Shown one piece after another: positions 36,536-45,462 of a stretch of DNA of 64,000 nucleotides. Source of the stretch: Galbibacter pacificus. GTDB taxonomy: Bacteria; Bacteroidota; Bacteroidia; Flavobacteriales; Flavobacteriaceae. A program made the translations under genes and the position numbers. The notes below the pieces were generated by a model. That model did no database searches, was not told where the DNA came from, and was given only the letters and a program-made list of their open reading frames with translations. Within the stretch, counting starts at the first letter, position 1. Every line of letters begins with the position of its first letter. The DNA lies in the NCBI RefSeq assembly GCF_029603165.1, contig NZ_JAQSVC010000001.1, forward strand, positions 1,028,587 through 1,092,586. The letters are read 5' to 3'.

Positions 36536-37863
36536 TGAGCTATATTTCCCAAATACTATTTGCTGTTGTATTAGTAGCCGGCATCGGTTACTTTGCCATT
36601 AATGTTAAAAAACTTGTCAGGAACATCAGGCTTGGAAGGGCAATAGACCGTACCGATAATAAGGCCGAACGGTGGAAAAACATGGTGCGTATTGCTTTGG
36701 GACAACAAAAAATGGTGGTGAGGCCATTGGCAGGGTTTCTCCATATTATTGTATATGCAGGATTTATCATTATAAACATAGAGGTATTAGAAATTATTAT
36801 CGACGGGCTCTTTGGTACCCACCGTATTTTTTCATTTTTAGGAGGGTTCTATAGCTTTTTAATAGCTTCTTTTGAAATATTGGCCGTATTGGTTATTGTA
36901 GCAGTGGCCGTATTTTGGGCCCGAAGAAACATTGTTAAATTAAAGCGTTTCTTTTATCCAGAGATGAAGGGGTGGCCAAAAAGCGATGGGAACATCATTT
37001 TATATTTTGAAGCAGTGCTTATGTGCCTGTTTTTAGCCATGAACGGTGCCGATTATTCGCTTCAACAAATGGGGGCAGAACATTACACAATGGCTGGAAG
37101 CTTTCCAGTAAGTCAGTTTTTAGTGCCGTGGTTCGAAAACTATAGTACCGCAACCCTTATTTTTATAGAACGGACGGCTTGGTGGCTACATATTGTGGGA
37201 ATATTGGCATTTTTAAATTATCTATACTTTTCCAAACATTTACATATTTTACTGGCTTTTCCAAATACATGGTATGCCAATTTAAAACCAAAAGGCGAAT
37301 TTAACAACTTGGAATCGGTTACCAAAGAGGTGCAGTTAATGATGGATCCCAATGCAGATCCTTTTGCCGCACCGGCCGAAGATAAGGGAGATGATATGCC
37401 GGAAAAGTTTGGGGCCTCAGATGTATCCGACCTTAATTGGGTACAGCTTTTAAACGCATATACCTGTACCGAATGTGGGCGCTGTACCAGTGAATGTCCG
37501 GCAAGCCAAACCGGAAAAAAATTATCCCCGCGCAAAATAATGATGGATACAAGGGACCGTTTGGAAGAAGTAGGAAAAAACATAGATGCCAACAAAGGCG
37601 AGTTCAAGGAAGACGGAAAACAATTGTTGGACGATTATATAAGCCGGGAAGAACTTTGGGCATGTACCACGTGCAATGCCTGTGTCGAGGCCTGTCCGGT
37701 AAGCATTAACCCGCTTTCCATCATTATGGATATGAGGAGGTATTTGGTAATGGAACAGTCGGCCGCACCAATGGAATTGAACAATATGATGGGGAATATT
37801 GAAAACAATGCTGCCCCATGGCCATATAACCAAATGGATAGGCTGAACTGGAAAAATGAGTAA
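36535..37863 (+). CDS. Membrane (Fe-S)-binding protein, heterodisulfide-reductase-like
   Basis: A protein of 442 aa. The N-terminal half has about five to six membrane helices (for example ILFAVVLVAGIGYFAI, VYAGFIIINIEVLEIIID). The C-terminal half carries two [4Fe-4S] clusters: Cys311, 314, 317, 321 (CTECGRCTSECP) and Cys377, 380, 383, 387 (CTTCNACVEACP). It resembles HdrE/HdrC-type or GlpC-related membrane electron-transfer subunits. It is translationally coupled to the MCE gene through a 1-nt overlap. A CCG-domain partner is encoded three genes on, at 38522, and the two probably form an electron-transfer complex. Confidence 0.85.
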   Translation: MSYISQILFAVVLVAGIGYFAINVKKLVRNIRLGRAIDRTDNKAERWKNMVRIALGQQKMVVRPLAGFLHIIVYAGFIIINIEVLEIIIDGLFGTHRIFSFLGGFYSFLIASFEILAVLVIVAVAVFWARRNIVKLKRFFYPEMKGWPKSDGNIILYFEAVLMCLFLAMNGADYSLQQMGAEHYTMAGSFPVSQFLVPWFENYSTATLIFIERTAWWLHIVGILAFLNYLYFSKHLHILLAFPNTWYANLKPKGEFNNLESVTKEVQLMMDPNADPFAAPAEDKGDDMPEKFGASDVSDLNWVQLLNAYTCTECGRCTSECPASQTGKKLSPRKIMMDTRDRLEEVGKNIDANKGEFKEDGKQLLDDYISREELWACTTCNACVEACPVSINPLSIIMDMRRYLVMEQSAAPMELNNMMGNIENNAAPWPYNQMDRLNWKNE

Positions 37864-37890
37864 ACATAAACCAATAAATAAAGCTTTAAA

Positions 37891-38337
37891 ATGAACAAAG
37901 AAGAAGTTGAAAAATTGCTACATGAAAAGTTAGAAGACGGAGAACATATAAGTCCGGTCTTGCCAAAGGGGATAAAAAACTATTTAATCGATATAGATGG
38001 TACTATTTGCGACGATATCCCCAATGAAGAACCAGAGAGAATGGCTACCGCACAGGTATATCCGGATGCTTTAAAAACATTAAACAAGTGGTATGAGGAA
38101 GGGCATATTATATATTTCTTTACTTCCCGTACCGAAGAGCATAGAAAAACCACCGAAGAATGGTTAAACCGTCATGGGTTTAAGTATCACGGGATGGTAA
38201 TGGGAAAACCAAGGGGCGGAAATTACCATTGGATCGATAACCACTTGGTGAAAGCAACCCGCTACAATGGTAAATTTACCGACCTTATCGACAAGGAGGT
38301 TACCATTCAGGTTTTTGACGATGGAAAACACGATTAA
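37891..38337 (+). CDS. HAD-like phosphatase domain protein, small
   Basis: A protein of 148 aa with HAD motif 1 DIDGT (Asp34, Asp36), motif 2 FTSR, and a late WIDNH with an acidic residue. It is short for a HAD enzyme and has no cap domain. Flavobacterial homologues are often annotated as phosphoheptose isomerase, which the sequence does not support. It lies between two Fe-S genes, 27 bp after the first, probably in one transcript. Substrate unknown. Confidence 0.65.
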   Translation: MNKEEVEKLLHEKLEDGEHISPVLPKGIKNYLIDIDGTICDDIPNEEPERMATAQVYPDALKTLNKWYEEGHIIYFFTSRTEEHRKTTEEWLNRHGFKYHGMVMGKPRGGNYHWIDNHLVKATRYNGKFTDLIDKEVTIQVFDDGKHD

Positions 38338-38355
38338 AGATATTCAACCTTTACC

Positions 38356-38388
38356 AAAGCAGTATTGTAAATATTGCAATGCTGCTTT
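38356..38388 (+). terminator. Weak hairpin after the HAD-like gene
   Basis: AAAGCAG and CTGCTTT arms around an imperfect ATTG/CAAT inner stem, in the 184-bp gap before the CCG protein gene. No T tract follows, so termination is doubtful. Confidence 0.3.
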
Positions 38389-38521
38389 GTATAATGTCTA
38401 TTACATATTGTAGTTGCAGAACAAATAGTCTTGAACGCTCCTTTTTTTGAAAAGGCCAATGTTAAGCCAAATACCTCAAGAATAAATTGATGCAATTATA
38501 ATAGCTAAAAAACAATTCAGT

Positions 38522-39313
38522 ATGAGCGATACAATAAAAGTGCCTACAATGGCAGAAATGATGGCTGAGGGAAAATCCCCCGAAGTACTTTTTTGGGTGG
38601 GTTGCTCCGGAAGTTTTGACGATAGGGCCAAAAAAATAACAAAGGCTTTTGTAAAACTTTTAAACAAGGCCAACGTTAGCTTTGCTGTATTGGGTACTGA
38701 AGAAAGTTGCACGGGAGACCCTGCCAAGCGGGCCGGAAACGAAATGCTTTTTCAAATGCAGGCAATGACCAATATAGAAGTATTGAACGGTTACGAAGTA
38801 AAAAAAATTGTAACGGCATGCCCACATTGTTTTAATACCCTAAAAAATGAATATCCTTCATTGGGCGGAAATTACGATGTGGTACACCATACACAATTTT
38901 TACGTTCTTTATTGTCTGAAGGAAAGCTTACGATTGAAGGTGGTAAATTTAAAGGAAAGCGGATAACGTTTCACGACCCGTGCTATTTAGGAAGAGCCAA
39001 TAACGTGTATGAAGCACCGCGGGACCTTATTCAAAAACTGGATGCAGAACTAGTTGAAATGAAAAGCTGTAAAAAAAGAGGTCTGTGTTGTGGTGCAGGC
39101 GGGGCACAAATGTTTAAGGAACCCGAAAAAGGAAATAAGGACATTAATATAGAACGCACCGAACAGGCCCTGGAAACCAAACCTGAAATTATTGCAGCTG
39201 GATGCCCTTTTTGTAATACCATGTTAACCGACGGAATTAAAAACAAAGAAAAGGAAGCACAAATAGCCGTTATGGATGTTGCAGAACTTATTGCAAATGC
39301 AGGCGATTTATAA
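38522..39313 (+). CDS. CCG-domain (Fe-S)-binding oxidoreductase subunit
   Basis: A protein of 263 aa with a duplicated cysteine-rich CCG domain. The first half has FWVGCSGSFDD and ACPHCFNTL; the second has FHDPCYLGRANN, KRGLCCGAGGAQMF and GCPFCNTML. Such domains bind non-cubane or [4Fe-4S] clusters in HdrB, LutA, GlpC and succinate-reductase E subunits, where they move electrons to quinone or disulfide substrates. It probably works with the membrane Fe-S protein encoded at 36535. No flavoprotein partner is visible. Confidence 0.85.
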   Translation: MSDTIKVPTMAEMMAEGKSPEVLFWVGCSGSFDDRAKKITKAFVKLLNKANVSFAVLGTEESCTGDPAKRAGNEMLFQMQAMTNIEVLNGYEVKKIVTACPHCFNTLKNEYPSLGGNYDVVHHTQFLRSLLSEGKLTIEGGKFKGKRITFHDPCYLGRANNVYEAPRDLIQKLDAELVEMKSCKKRGLCCGAGGAQMFKEPEKGNKDINIERTEQALETKPEIIAAGCPFCNTMLTDGIKNKEKEAQIAVMDVAELIANAGDL

Positions 39314-39359
39314 AAAAATATTTTAACTGAAAAACGGACTCTTTTAAAGATAAAAGAAA

Positions 39360-39845
39360 ATGATAGTAGCTTTTAATGAAATATCGGAAACGGCACGCGT
39401 ATGGATATACCAGGCCAACAGAAGTTTTACAGAAGATGAGATTCAGGAACTAAACCAAAAAATAACAAACTTTATAGAGCAATGGACCGCTCATGGAGCC
39501 CACCTGCAAGCTTCCTTTGAAATACGTTATAAAAGGTTTATTATCATAGCATTGGATCAAGAATTTAATGCTGCAAGCGGTTGTTCCATTGATGCTTCGG
39601 TACGTTTTATCCAAGAACTGGAAAAAGAGTACCATGTCGACCTTCTGGATAAAATGAACGTTTCCTACAGACAAGGCGACTTTATTGCCTACAAGCCCTT
39701 GGCTGATTTTAAAAAAATGGCAAAACAAAAGGCAGTCTCCCAAAACACAATAGTTTTTAACAACTTGGTGACCAATAAAGAGGAATACCAAAATTATTGG
39801 GAAGTCCCCGCAAGAGACAGCTGGCATGCCAGGTTCATGAATTAA
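39360..39845 (+). CDS. Conserved protein of unknown function (misnamed ABC transporter ATPase in some annotations)
   Basis: A protein of 161 aa, no signal or membrane segment. It starts with MIVAFNEISETARVWIYQANRSF and holds SIDASVRFIQELEKEYHVDLLDKM in the middle. There is no P-loop, ABC signature or other nucleotide-binding motif, so the ATPase name found for flavobacterial homologues is not supported. It follows the CCG protein gene by 46 bp, suggesting co-transcription. No function can be assigned. Confidence 0.6.
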   Translation: MIVAFNEISETARVWIYQANRSFTEDEIQELNQKITNFIEQWTAHGAHLQASFEIRYKRFIIIALDQEFNAASGCSIDASVRFIQELEKEYHVDLLDKMNVSYRQGDFIAYKPLADFKKMAKQKAVSQNTIVFNNLVTNKEEYQNYWEVPARDSWHARFMN

Positions 39846-39950
39846 ACTTTAACTTTTTACCTGCTAACTAGTATTTTATACATCGTTTTTTTATAGTAAA
39901 ATGATGTCGATTTTTTATGAGAAAACATTCTATTTAATAAAAATTATTCA

Positions 39951-42875
39951 ATGGTATTAAAGAAAAATGTTTTTGTTGTTGTATTCCTATGTGGATTTTT
40001 AAATCTGTCTGCTCAGGGAGTAGACCCTTTAATTACCAGTGATTATCAACAGCAAAAAGCATGGGTAGATAGTGTTTATAATGCATTAACACTTCAGGAA
40101 AAAATAGGTCAGTTGTTCATGATCCGTGCCTTTACGGACAAAGGGCAGGAACATATACAAAAAGTAAAAAACCTTGTGTCCAACTATCAAGTGGGTGGGG
40201 TTATATTTTCTACCGGGGGGCCTTACCGTCAGGCAAAGATCAATAATGAGCTACAGGATCTTTCAAAAGTAAAGATGATGATGGCCATGGATGCCGAATG
40301 GGGACTTTCCATGCGCTTGGACTCTACATTTGCTTTTCCCTACAACATGGCACTGGGCGCTGTTAAAGATACAGACCTGATTAGGCGTGTTGGAAAACAC
40401 ATTGGCGAACATTGTAAACGCTTAGGGATGCAAATTAATTTCGCGCCAGATGTAGATATCAATACCAATCCCAAAAACCCCATTATAGGCAACCGTTCAT
40501 TTGGAGAGAACAGAGATAAAGTTGCACAAAAAACCTTGGCATTTATGCAAGGGATGCAATCGGCTGGCGTGCTTGCCAATGCAAAACATTTTCCGGGTCA
40601 TGGAGATACGGAACAGGATTCCCATAAAACCTTGCCCACTATAAATTTTTCAGAAGAACGTATAGACAGCGTAGAGTTATATCCGTACAAGCAGTTAATC
40701 CCGCAAGGACTTGCAAGTATTATGGTGGCCCACCTCAATGTACCGAGTTTAGAATCGCGGGATGGTTTTCCGTCTTCTCTTTCCGAAGGAATTGTTACGG
40801 GCTTGCTAAAAGAAAAGCTTCATTTTAACGGCCTTATATTTACCGATGCTTTAGAAATGAAAGGAGTTGCCAATTATGCCGATTCGGACAATGTAGACCT
40901 TTCTGCTTTTCTTGCCGGAAACGACATGCTTTTAATTTCCGGGGATACCCCCGAGGGAATCAAAAAATTAAAAGAAGCTTATGATGAGGGCGTTATTACC
41001 GAAGAACGCTTGGCCTATTCAGTAAAAAAAGTCCTAAAAGCCAAATATAAAGTTGGTTTAAACGATTACCACCCCGTAAAGATGGAAAATCTATACGAAG
41101 ATCTTAATAGGGTGGAAGATACCATTTTGTACGAAGAAGTCATGGAGAACGCCATTACGGTTGCTAAAAACGACGAACAGCAAATTCCTGTCCGCGATCT
41201 GGATAAAAAGAAAATAGCATATGTGGGCTTTGGCGACGGGGAACATCAATCTTTTTTAACAACACTACAAAAATATGCGGAGGTAGATTATATACAGGCT
41301 TCAACTTTGAGCGATATGGTCGAGCGCTTGCAACCATACAACTTGGTAATTATTGGGCATCACCGTTCTACGGAAACCCCATGGAAAGCAGCCGATTTTA
41401 CCAATGAGGAGAAGGTTTGGATTTATGAAATTGCCAGATTGAAGAAAGTAATTCTGGATGCCTTTGTAAAACCATATGCACTGCTGGACCTTCAAAGTAT
41501 AGATAATATTGAATCGATTGTAATAAGTTTTCAAAACGATGCCATTGCACAAGAGAAATCAGCCGAAATTCTTTTTGGTGCCCTGTCTTCAAAAGGGAGT
41601 CTTCCGGTAATGGCACATCAAAAATTACCCGAAAACAGGGGGTTTTTAACCAACTCGCTTTCCCGTTTGGGGTATAGTGTCCCAGAACGTGTAGGGATGA
41701 ATTCCAAAGTGCTTAAAAAAGTAGATTCGGTAATGAATACGGCAATTAGCTCTGGGGTAACGCCCGGTGGGCAAATCCTTATTGCCAGAAACGGCAAGGT
41801 TGTTTATAGCAAAAACTTTGGAAGGTTTGATTATGGAAGGGATGCAGAGAAAGTACAGAGCAATAGTATTTACGACTTGGCATCGCTTACCAAAATTACA
41901 GCTACCTTGCCCAATATCATGCAATTGGTAGAAAATGGCGAGCTTACCTTTAATACAACCTTGGGCGAAATGATCCCCGAGCTTCGAGGGAGCAATAAAA
42001 GCGACCTTAAACTCTTGGCTGTTTTATCTCATTACGCACGGCTAACCCCTTGGATCCCGTTTTACTTGCAAACCCTTGATGAAGGCACCAAAAAACCGTT
42101 GGAGAAATATTATCATGAAGAGCCCAATAAAAAGTTCTCAACGCAAGTGGCAGACCATATGTATATTAGAAACGATTATAAGGATACCATTTTTGAGCGA
42201 ATAAAGGAAAGTGAGCTTTTGCCTAAATTGGAATACAAGTATAGCGATCTCCCTTTTTTATTGCTACAAAAATATTTAGAAGATTATTACAAAGAATCTT
42301 TAGATGCAATAACCCAAGAACGCTTTTATAAATCCTTGGGGATGAACTATACCACCTTTAAACCGCTGGACAAGTTTAAAAAAGGCGAAATTGTGCCTAC
42401 CGAGGTAGACGACTATTTCCGTTACCAAACCATACAAGGCTATGTGCACGATATGGGTGCAGCCATGTTGGGAGGCGTTGGTGGACATGCAGGATTATTT
42501 AGCACGTCAAACGATTTGGCCAAAATGATGCAAATGTATCTTCAAAAAGGATATTATGGCGGGCGCAGGTATTTTAGCGCGGCCACTTTGGATAAATTCA
42601 ATACCTGTTATTATTGCGAAGAAGATAACCGGCGGGGCGTTGGTTTTGACAAGCCCCAATTGGGAACAGTTGGCCCCACATGCGGTTGTGTGTCCATGAC
42701 AAGCTTTGGCCATAGTGGCTTTACCGGAACCTATGCTTGGGTAGATCCAGTGGACAATCTTGTGTACATATTTTTATCCAACAGGACATACCCAACAATG
42801 ATGAACAGAAAACTTATAACCGAAGGGACACGTACCGTAATCCAGGAAATTATATACGAATCCATAGAAAGATAA
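39951..42875 (+). CDS. GH3 glycoside hydrolase fused to a beta-lactamase-family serine hydrolase
   Basis: A protein of 974 aa with a signal peptide (FVVVFLCGFLNLSAQG). Residues 40-370 are a GH3/NagZ-like barrel: KHFPGHGDT at about 211-219 is the beta-N-acetylhexosaminidase signature and FTDALEMKG its later nucleophile segment. A GH3 C-terminal-like domain follows. Residues 580-970 are a class C-type serine hydrolase with Ser645-Leu-Thr-Lys648 and His-Ser-Gly near 921; the middle motif appears as Tyr-Ser-Asp where Tyr-Ser-Asn is usual. It should act on peptidoglycan glycan chains and perhaps peptide or ester bonds, in the periplasm. This fusion recurs in Bacteroidota. Confidence 0.88.
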   Translation: MVLKKNVFVVVFLCGFLNLSAQGVDPLITSDYQQQKAWVDSVYNALTLQEKIGQLFMIRAFTDKGQEHIQKVKNLVSNYQVGGVIFSTGGPYRQAKINNELQDLSKVKMMMAMDAEWGLSMRLDSTFAFPYNMALGAVKDTDLIRRVGKHIGEHCKRLGMQINFAPDVDINTNPKNPIIGNRSFGENRDKVAQKTLAFMQGMQSAGVLANAKHFPGHGDTEQDSHKTLPTINFSEERIDSVELYPYKQLIPQGLASIMVAHLNVPSLESRDGFPSSLSEGIVTGLLKEKLHFNGLIFTDALEMKGVANYADSDNVDLSAFLAGNDMLLISGDTPEGIKKLKEAYDEGVITEERLAYSVKKVLKAKYKVGLNDYHPVKMENLYEDLNRVEDTILYEEVMENAITVAKNDEQQIPVRDLDKKKIAYVGFGDGEHQSFLTTLQKYAEVDYIQASTLSDMVERLQPYNLVIIGHHRSTETPWKAADFTNEEKVWIYEIARLKKVILDAFVKPYALLDLQSIDNIESIVISFQNDAIAQEKSAEILFGALSSKGSLPVMAHQKLPENRGFLTNSLSRLGYSVPERVGMNSKVLKKVDSVMNTAISSGVTPGGQILIARNGKVVYSKNFGRFDYGRDAEKVQSNSIYDLASLTKITATLPNIMQLVENGELTFNTTLGEMIPELRGSNKSDLKLLAVLSHYARLTPWIPFYLQTLDEGTKKPLEKYYHEEPNKKFSTQVADHMYIRNDYKDTIFERIKESELLPKLEYKYSDLPFLLLQKYLEDYYKESLDAITQERFYKSLGMNYTTFKPLDKFKKGEIVPTEVDDYFRYQTIQGYVHDMGAAMLGGVGGHAGLFSTSNDLAKMMQMYLQKGYYGGRRYFSAATLDKFNTCYYCEEDNRRGVGFDKPQLGTVGPTCGCVSMTSFGHSGFTGTYAWVDPVDNLVYIFLSNRTYPTMMNRKLITEGTRTVIQEIIYESIER

Positions 42876-42998
42876 ATTTTTTTGTCATACTTTGTAAATT
42901 CAAGTAAAGACAACCGACTTAGGTTTTAAATAACTTTAAAATAACCTATCTGTTCCTTTCTCATATTTTAAGGTTCAGGAAATTAATAGTTAAAAGAT

Positions 42999-44129
42999 AT
43001 GCGTATAGGGATTGTATGTTACCCAACCTTTGGAGGTAGTGGCGTAGTTGCAACAGAATTAGGAATGGCTTTGGCAAACAGGGGTCACGAAATCCATTTT
43101 ATAACATATAAGCAACCCGTACGGCTGGCTTTATTAAGCGGAAAGATTCACTTTCATGAGGTAAACGTGCCAGAGTACCCGCTTTTTCATTACCAACCCT
43201 ATGAGCTGGCATTGTCCAGTAAGTTGGTAGATATGATTAAGCTATATAAAATTGAAGTGCTGCACGTACATTATGCCATTCCACATGCCTATGCAGCTTA
43301 TATGGCAAAGAAAATGCTTCAAACGCAAGGTATTGACGTTCCTATTGTAACCACTTTGCACGGTACCGATATTACCTTGGTTGGAAACCATCCTTTTTAC
43401 AAACCTGCGGTTACCTTCAGTATAAATAAATCGGATGTGGTGACTTCGGTTTCCCAAAGTTTAAAGGACGATACCAAACGCCTTTTTGATATTAAGAGAA
43501 AGATTCATGTAATTCCCAACTTTATAGATGTCTCAAAATATAGCCGCTCTTTTACCGATTGCCAGCGTGCCATGATGGCCTCCGATAACGAGAGGATTAT
43601 AACACATATTAGTAATTTCAGGAAGGTAAAGCGCATCCCCGACGTAATCAATATATTTTACGGTATTCAAAAAGAAATGCCCGCAAAACTTATTATGGTA
43701 GGCGAGGGGCCCGAACGGGAAGGCGCCGAGGCCCTGTGCGACCAATTGGACATTGGTGAAAAAGTTATCTTTTTAGGGAACAGTAATGAGGTGGATAAAA
43801 TACTTTGCTTTTCCGATCTTTTCTTGTTGCCTTCTGAAACCGAAAGCTTTGGTCTGGCGGCACTTGAAGCAATGGTGAACGAAGTTCCCGTAATTTCCAG
43901 CAATACTGGCGGTATTCCGGAAGTAAATAAAGATGGGTACAGTGGCTTTTTAAGCAATGTGGGAGACGTTGCTACCATGACAAGCAATGCGCTTAAGATA
44001 TTAAAGGACGATGTTATTTTGAACACTTATAAAAAACAGGCCCACGATCAGGCCCGCAAATTCGATATAAACAATATTGTACCTCTTTATGAGGAAATAT
44101 ATGAAAAGGCATACGAAAAGATTTTTTAG
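42999..44129 (+). CDS. bshA: BshA, N-acetyl-alpha-D-glucosaminyl L-malate synthase (bacillithiol pathway)
   Basis: A GT4-family glycosyltransferase of 376 aa. It shows the glycine-rich GGSGVVATELG (12-22), STGTEL-equivalent chain EVLHVHYAIPHA, and the catalytic-site segment EGPEREGAE and SETESFGLAALEAM. The start MRIGIVCYPTFGG is the canonical BshA N-terminus. The enzyme joins UDP-GlcNAc and L-malate as the first step of bacillithiol, the main low-molecular-weight thiol in many Bacteroidota. The other bsh genes are not in the window. It converges with the PNPOx-like gene 16 bp away. Confidence 0.92.
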   Translation: MRIGIVCYPTFGGSGVVATELGMALANRGHEIHFITYKQPVRLALLSGKIHFHEVNVPEYPLFHYQPYELALSSKLVDMIKLYKIEVLHVHYAIPHAYAAYMAKKMLQTQGIDVPIVTTLHGTDITLVGNHPFYKPAVTFSINKSDVVTSVSQSLKDDTKRLFDIKRKIHVIPNFIDVSKYSRSFTDCQRAMMASDNERIITHISNFRKVKRIPDVINIFYGIQKEMPAKLIMVGEGPEREGAEALCDQLDIGEKVIFLGNSNEVDKILCFSDLFLLPSETESFGLAALEAMVNEVPVISSNTGGIPEVNKDGYSGFLSNVGDVATMTSNALKILKDDVILNTYKKQAHDQARKFDINNIVPLYEEIYEKAYEKIF

Positions 44130-44145
44130 TTTTTTGTACCTCCAA

Positions 44146-44808
44146 TTACTTTGAATTCTTGTTTACATAATTATCTATATGTTCTGGAATAGCTACACCT
44201 TCAGGTAAATAGGGATCGCTTTGGGGTGTTTCTGCCAATTGTTTTATAGGGACAATCCCTGCCCAGATAGGAAGTTCCATATCACTTTTTTCATCATGAA
44301 CGCCAACGTCCCTTATTTTTGCCGAAGCCGTTTCAATCACCATTTCGGCTACCAAGGTTCCGTTCAGTTCTTTTTCAAGTATAGGGCGTAAATTTTCCCA
44401 TCTTCCCGGAATCATTTGGTCAATTACACATTTTAGTCCTTTTTCTTTTTCAAGAGAATCTGTAACCTTTTTCAATTTTCCAAATAAGGTGGCCGACCTG
44501 TAATTTACAGAATGGTGCAATCCAGACCGTGCCAACACCAATCCGTTCAAATGCATTACAGTCATGCTTATATCTTCGGCTTCGAGTAGGGTAAGTAACA
44601 TTCGGTTTTTCAAAGAACCGTGCAGGTATATTTTATTGTTTTCCCTTCCATATGCCATTGGCAAGGAGATTGCACGCCCTTTGTATGCATAACCCACATA
44701 CCCCATAAAATCGGCGTCGAGTATTTGGTTTACCGTTTCAATATCATAAGAAGCCCTTTTGGCGCCTCTTTGCACTTTGTTTAGAGATGTTTTTGGATAG
44801 GTAGCCAT
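44146..44808 (-). CDS. Pyridoxamine 5'-phosphate oxidase family (flavin-binding) protein
   Basis: A protein of 220 aa of the split-barrel FMN-binding superfamily, shown by DFMGYVGYAYKGRAISLPMAYGR and SMTVMHLNGLVLARSGLHH. It lacks recognisable PdxH catalytic residues, so it is a PNPOx-like protein and not necessarily a vitamin B6 enzyme. It follows the isochorismatase gene by 9 bp and both are divergent from a MocR-type regulator, the type that often responds to pyridoxal phosphate. A role in vitamin B6 or related detoxification is only suggested. Confidence 0.75.
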   Translation of the reverse strand: MATYPKTSLNKVQRGAKRASYDIETVNQILDADFMGYVGYAYKGRAISLPMAYGRENNKIYLHGSLKNRMLLTLLEAEDISMTVMHLNGLVLARSGLHHSVNYRSATLFGKLKKVTDSLEKEKGLKCVIDQMIPGRWENLRPILEKELNGTLVAEMVIETASAKIRDVGVHDEKSDMELPIWAGIVPIKQLAETPQSDPYLPEGVAIPEHIDNYVNKNSK

Positions 44809-44817
44809 GTTTTTTGC

Positions 44818-45384
44818 TTATATAATTTCTAAAAGTTTTTTTGTTGAGATAATATCGGCAAACTCATCTTTTAGGTTTGCCAATGTGGTTAAATGTATCA
44901 ACGCAGCGTCGTACTTTTCACCATTAACACCAACCCTGTCAAAAGCCGCTGTTGCATCGTTAATTAAAATAGTTTTATAGCCATAATTTCCTGCCATACG
45001 TGTAGTTGTAGAGACACAATGGTTGGTGGTCAAACCCATAATTACAAGCGTATCTGTACACATATCGTCAAGCATCTGTTTTAAATTGGTGCCAATAAAG
45101 GCACTGTTTACATTTTTGGTTATAAGTGTTTCATCGGGCAATGGGATAACTTCCTTTTTAAATTCAAAACCTGGGCTGGAAACATGTAATTTAGATGTTG
45201 GTTCCTGCGAACTATGCCTTATATGGTAAATGGGAAGCTCGAGCTCCCGCCATTTTAATAAAATCTTTTCGGCATTCTTTTCAGCATCTTTATTATTCCT
45301 GTTTCCGCCCCAATATGCTTCATCGTTAAATGCTTTTTGAAAATCTATAAGTAGTAATGCCGGGCGTTTTGTTCTTAAGCTCAT
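44818..45384 (-). CDS. Isochorismatase-family cysteine hydrolase
   Basis: A protein of 188 aa from the chosen ATG. The catalytic set Asp14 (LLIDFQKAF), Lys90 (LITKNVNSAF) and Cys123 (GLTTNHCVST) is complete. Family members include nicotinamidases and ureidoglycolate or isochorismate hydrolases; the substrate is unassigned. The ATG at 45382-45384 was preferred over that at 45424-45426, because an exact -7 box (45402-45409) lies between them and the shorter start matches family N-termini. It forms an operon with the PNPOx-like gene. Confidence 0.85.
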   Translation of the reverse strand: MSLRTKRPALLLIDFQKAFNDEAYWGGNRNNKDAEKNAEKILLKWRELELPIYHIRHSSQEPTSKLHVSSPGFEFKKEVIPLPDETLITKNVNSAFIGTNLKQMLDDMCTDTLVIMGLTTNHCVSTTTRMAGNYGYKTILINDATAAFDRVGVNGEKYDAALIHLTTLANLKDEFADIISTKKLLEII

Positions 45385-45401
45385 GTATTCTTTTTTAATG
45401 T

Positions 45402-45409
45402 CAAATGTA
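45402..45409 (-). promoter_or_regulatory. -7 promoter box for the isochorismatase/PNPOx-like operon
   Basis: The minus strand reads TACATTTG, an exact TAnnTTTG, 18 bp before the chosen start codon. It supports the 45384 start. Confidence 0.5.
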
Positions 45410-45433
45410 GTAGATTTGTGGAGCATTTATTTC

Positions 45434-45461
45434 GTCCACTTTTTATTTAATTGATAGTCCA
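45434..45461. promoter_or_regulatory. Direct GTCCA repeats in the divergent MocR/isochorismatase gap
   Basis: GTCCA at 45434-45438 and 45457-45461, 23 bp apart, reading TGGAC on the minus strand (GTGGACGA and CTGGACTA). MocR-type regulators bind direct repeats of similar core in the gap to their divergent target. A GTGGA/TCCAC inverted repeat (45418-45422, 45435-45439) overlaps. Confidence 0.35.
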
Positions 45462-45462
45462 G

